Source: CAZJPS01 sp964548055 (GTDB lineage Bacteria > Patescibacteriota > Gracilibacteria > Peribacterales > Peribacteraceae). Taken from it: 12,590 bases of DNA. Positions within the stretch are counted from its first letter, which is position 1; each line of letters opens with the position of its first letter. The stretch covers positions 1 to 12,590 of the forward strand of contig CAZJPS010000035.1 of the NCBI GenBank assembly GCA_964548055.1, written 5' to 3'. The notes under the pieces are model-generated. The model saw only the letters and a list, made by a program, of their open reading frames with translations. It made no database searches and was not told the DNA's origin. Positions 11,691 through 12,590 of the stretch are shown here, in pieces. The position numbers and the translations under genes are program-made.

Positions 11691-12590
11691 ATGCACATTC
11701 AAGACCTCAACGGCAAAAAGATTTGTATCCTCGGCTTTGGCAAAGAAGGCCAGGCAATGCTGAATGCACTGGAGGAGCACAGTGTGAAAGCGGACATTAC
11801 GATTGCGGATGCTAAAGAGGCAATAAGCGATAAGCGGCTAGCGGCTAGCTATCAATTAGGAAACGAGTATCTTGCGGATTTAGATCGATTTGATGTCATC
11901 ATTAAATCTCCTGGGATTCCTGTAAAAGCAGAATTGGAAGCTGTGAAAGATAAGATCACATCGGGTACACAAATCTTTTTTGATTCCGTACACGCAACCG
12001 GTGCCATGATTATTGGCATCACAGGTTCGAAGGGCAAAAGCACTACGTCTTCTCTCATCTTTGAGCTTGTAAAAGCACATGGTAAAGATGTGTACCTGAT
12101 AGGAAATATTGGAAAGCCAGTGATTGAATACATCAGCGCCGCCAAAGCAGGCACGATCTTTGTAGAGGAGATGAGTAGTTATCAGCTGATGGATCTTACG
12201 GTGAGCCCACACATCGCAGTGGTCACAAGTTTCTTTCCAGAACATTTGGACTATCACGGTTCGCTGGAAGCCTACAAAGATGCCAAAAAGCACATCGCGC
12301 GCTTTCAATCAGCGGAAGATACAATCTTCTATAATGCCAAGTCACCAGGAGCCATAGAAATTGCAGAAGAAAGCAAAGGCCAGCATGTTCCTTTTAGCGA
12401 TGAAGATGCCCCTGTACAAATTGAAGACACACACCTGCTTGGCGTTCATAATCTCAGCAATATCGCAGGTGCATTCAAAGTAGCTCGCAGCCTTGGAGTG
12501 CCCGTGGAAACATGTATTCAAGTCTTCAAAGATTTCCACGGCCTCCCCCATCGCCTGCAATCCCTCGGCATTCATCACGATATAGAATGG
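11691..12590 (+). CDS. murD: UDP-MurNAc-L-alanine--L-glutamate ligase, MurD2 type (3' end beyond window)
   Basis: A Mur ligase, 300 codons present, no stop before the edge (family length about 450). It joins glutamate to UDP-MurNAc-L-Ala using ATP. Motifs: N-terminal Rossmann-like ICILGFGKEGQ, KSPGIP near 67-72, P-loop ITGSKGKSTT at 110-119, EEMSSYQL near 160, PEHLDYHG at 183-190, K199 in EAYKDAKKHI (the position of the carbamylated Lys in MurD), GVHNLSNIAGA from 251, and FHGLPHRLQSLG at the start of domain 3. Pairing with murL predicts use of L-Glu rather than D-Glu; this is inference from context and from the S-K-G-K P-loop. Residues 44-53 are encoded by repeat F. The ATG follows the murL stop by 24 bases without a Shine-Dalgarno. 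Confidence 0.9.
   Translation, partial: MHIQDLNGKKICILGFGKEGQAMLNALEEHSVKADITIADAKEAISDKRLAASYQLGNEYLADLDRFDVIIKSPGIPVKAELEAVKDKITSGTQIFFDSVHATGAMIIGITGSKGKSTTSSLIFELVKAHGKDVYLIGNIGKPVIEYISAAKAGTIFVEEMSSYQLMDLTVSPHIAVVTSFFPEHLDYHGSLEAYKDAKKHIARFQSAEDTIFYNAKSPGAIEIAEESKGQHVPFSDEDAPVQIEDTHLLGVHNLSNIAGAFKVARSLGVPVETCIQVFKDFHGLPHRLQSLGIHHDIEW
11820..11849. repeat. In-frame 7-nt tandem repeat F inside murD
   Basis: Units ATAAGCG, ATAAGCG, GCTAGCG, GCTAGC. It encodes AISDKRLAAS, sharing AISDKRLA with repeat E in murL, and matches E at 26 of 30 bases in the same reading frame. It lies in a loop after the second strand of the N-terminal domain, a place likely to tolerate insertions. The distal part can fold on itself (GCTAGC is palindromic). 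Confidence 0.7.

Overview
Organism. The window is compact bacterial DNA of roughly balanced base composition. TGA serves as a stop (trxB, gdhA and the small membrane gene at 8615 end in it), so the UGA-glycine code of Gracilibacteria and Absconditabacteria is not in use. Most starts lack a Shine-Dalgarno sequence, and several have a -10-like hexamer 6-9 bases upstream, which suggests leaderless mRNAs. Small unknown proteins, a divergent bL33-like protein and a CADD-type protein would fit a Patescibacteria (CPR) genome, perhaps of the Peribacteria/Peregrinibacteria kind. This is inference: no rRNA or other strong taxonomic marker is present.

Layout. From 1 to about 9560 every gene I accept is on the minus strand. 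In transcription order from the right: tRNA-Leu(CAA) at a scaffold gap; an unknown protein (8874-9260); three small proteins (8615-8797, 8260-8502, 7927-8178), two of them membrane proteins; an ABC permease and ATPase pair of the nitrate/sulfonate type; a two-gene unit of a CADD-family protein and glutamate dehydrogenase; a thioredoxin-reductase-like flavoprotein; an EamA transporter with a small bL33-like gene behind it; a NUDIX hydrolase; and recF. From 9717 the genes are on the plus strand: an RDD membrane protein, then murL and a 3'-truncated murD2-type ligase, which together add L-Glu to the peptidoglycan precursor and epimerise it to D-Glu.

What stands out. Four spacers between same-strand genes (gdhA/trxB, trxB/EamA, small ORF/NUDIX, NUDIX/recF) share one plan: stop codon, within 0-6 bases an inverted repeat whose arms are degenerate tandem copies of a 9-nt (one locus 7-8-nt) unit, then a -10-like box and the next start. 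The unit differs between loci while the architecture is constant. A related 7-nt repeat lies in frame inside both murL and murD and makes both unrelated proteins carry the peptide AISDKRLA. This family of elements is the best candidate for something undescribed. Other points are a CADD homologue that keeps the Tyr and Lys linked to p-aminobenzoate formation in Chlamydia, a 63-bp insertion-like segment flanked by 15-bp direct repeats at the 5' end of the tRNA gene, and a 100-N gap whose two sides share an exact 55-bp overlap and which is therefore probably an assembly artefact.

Stretches without genes: 1-182 holds at most a fragment; 6286-6425 holds only a promoter candidate; 9261-9716 holds the tRNA, the gap and the direct-repeat segment.
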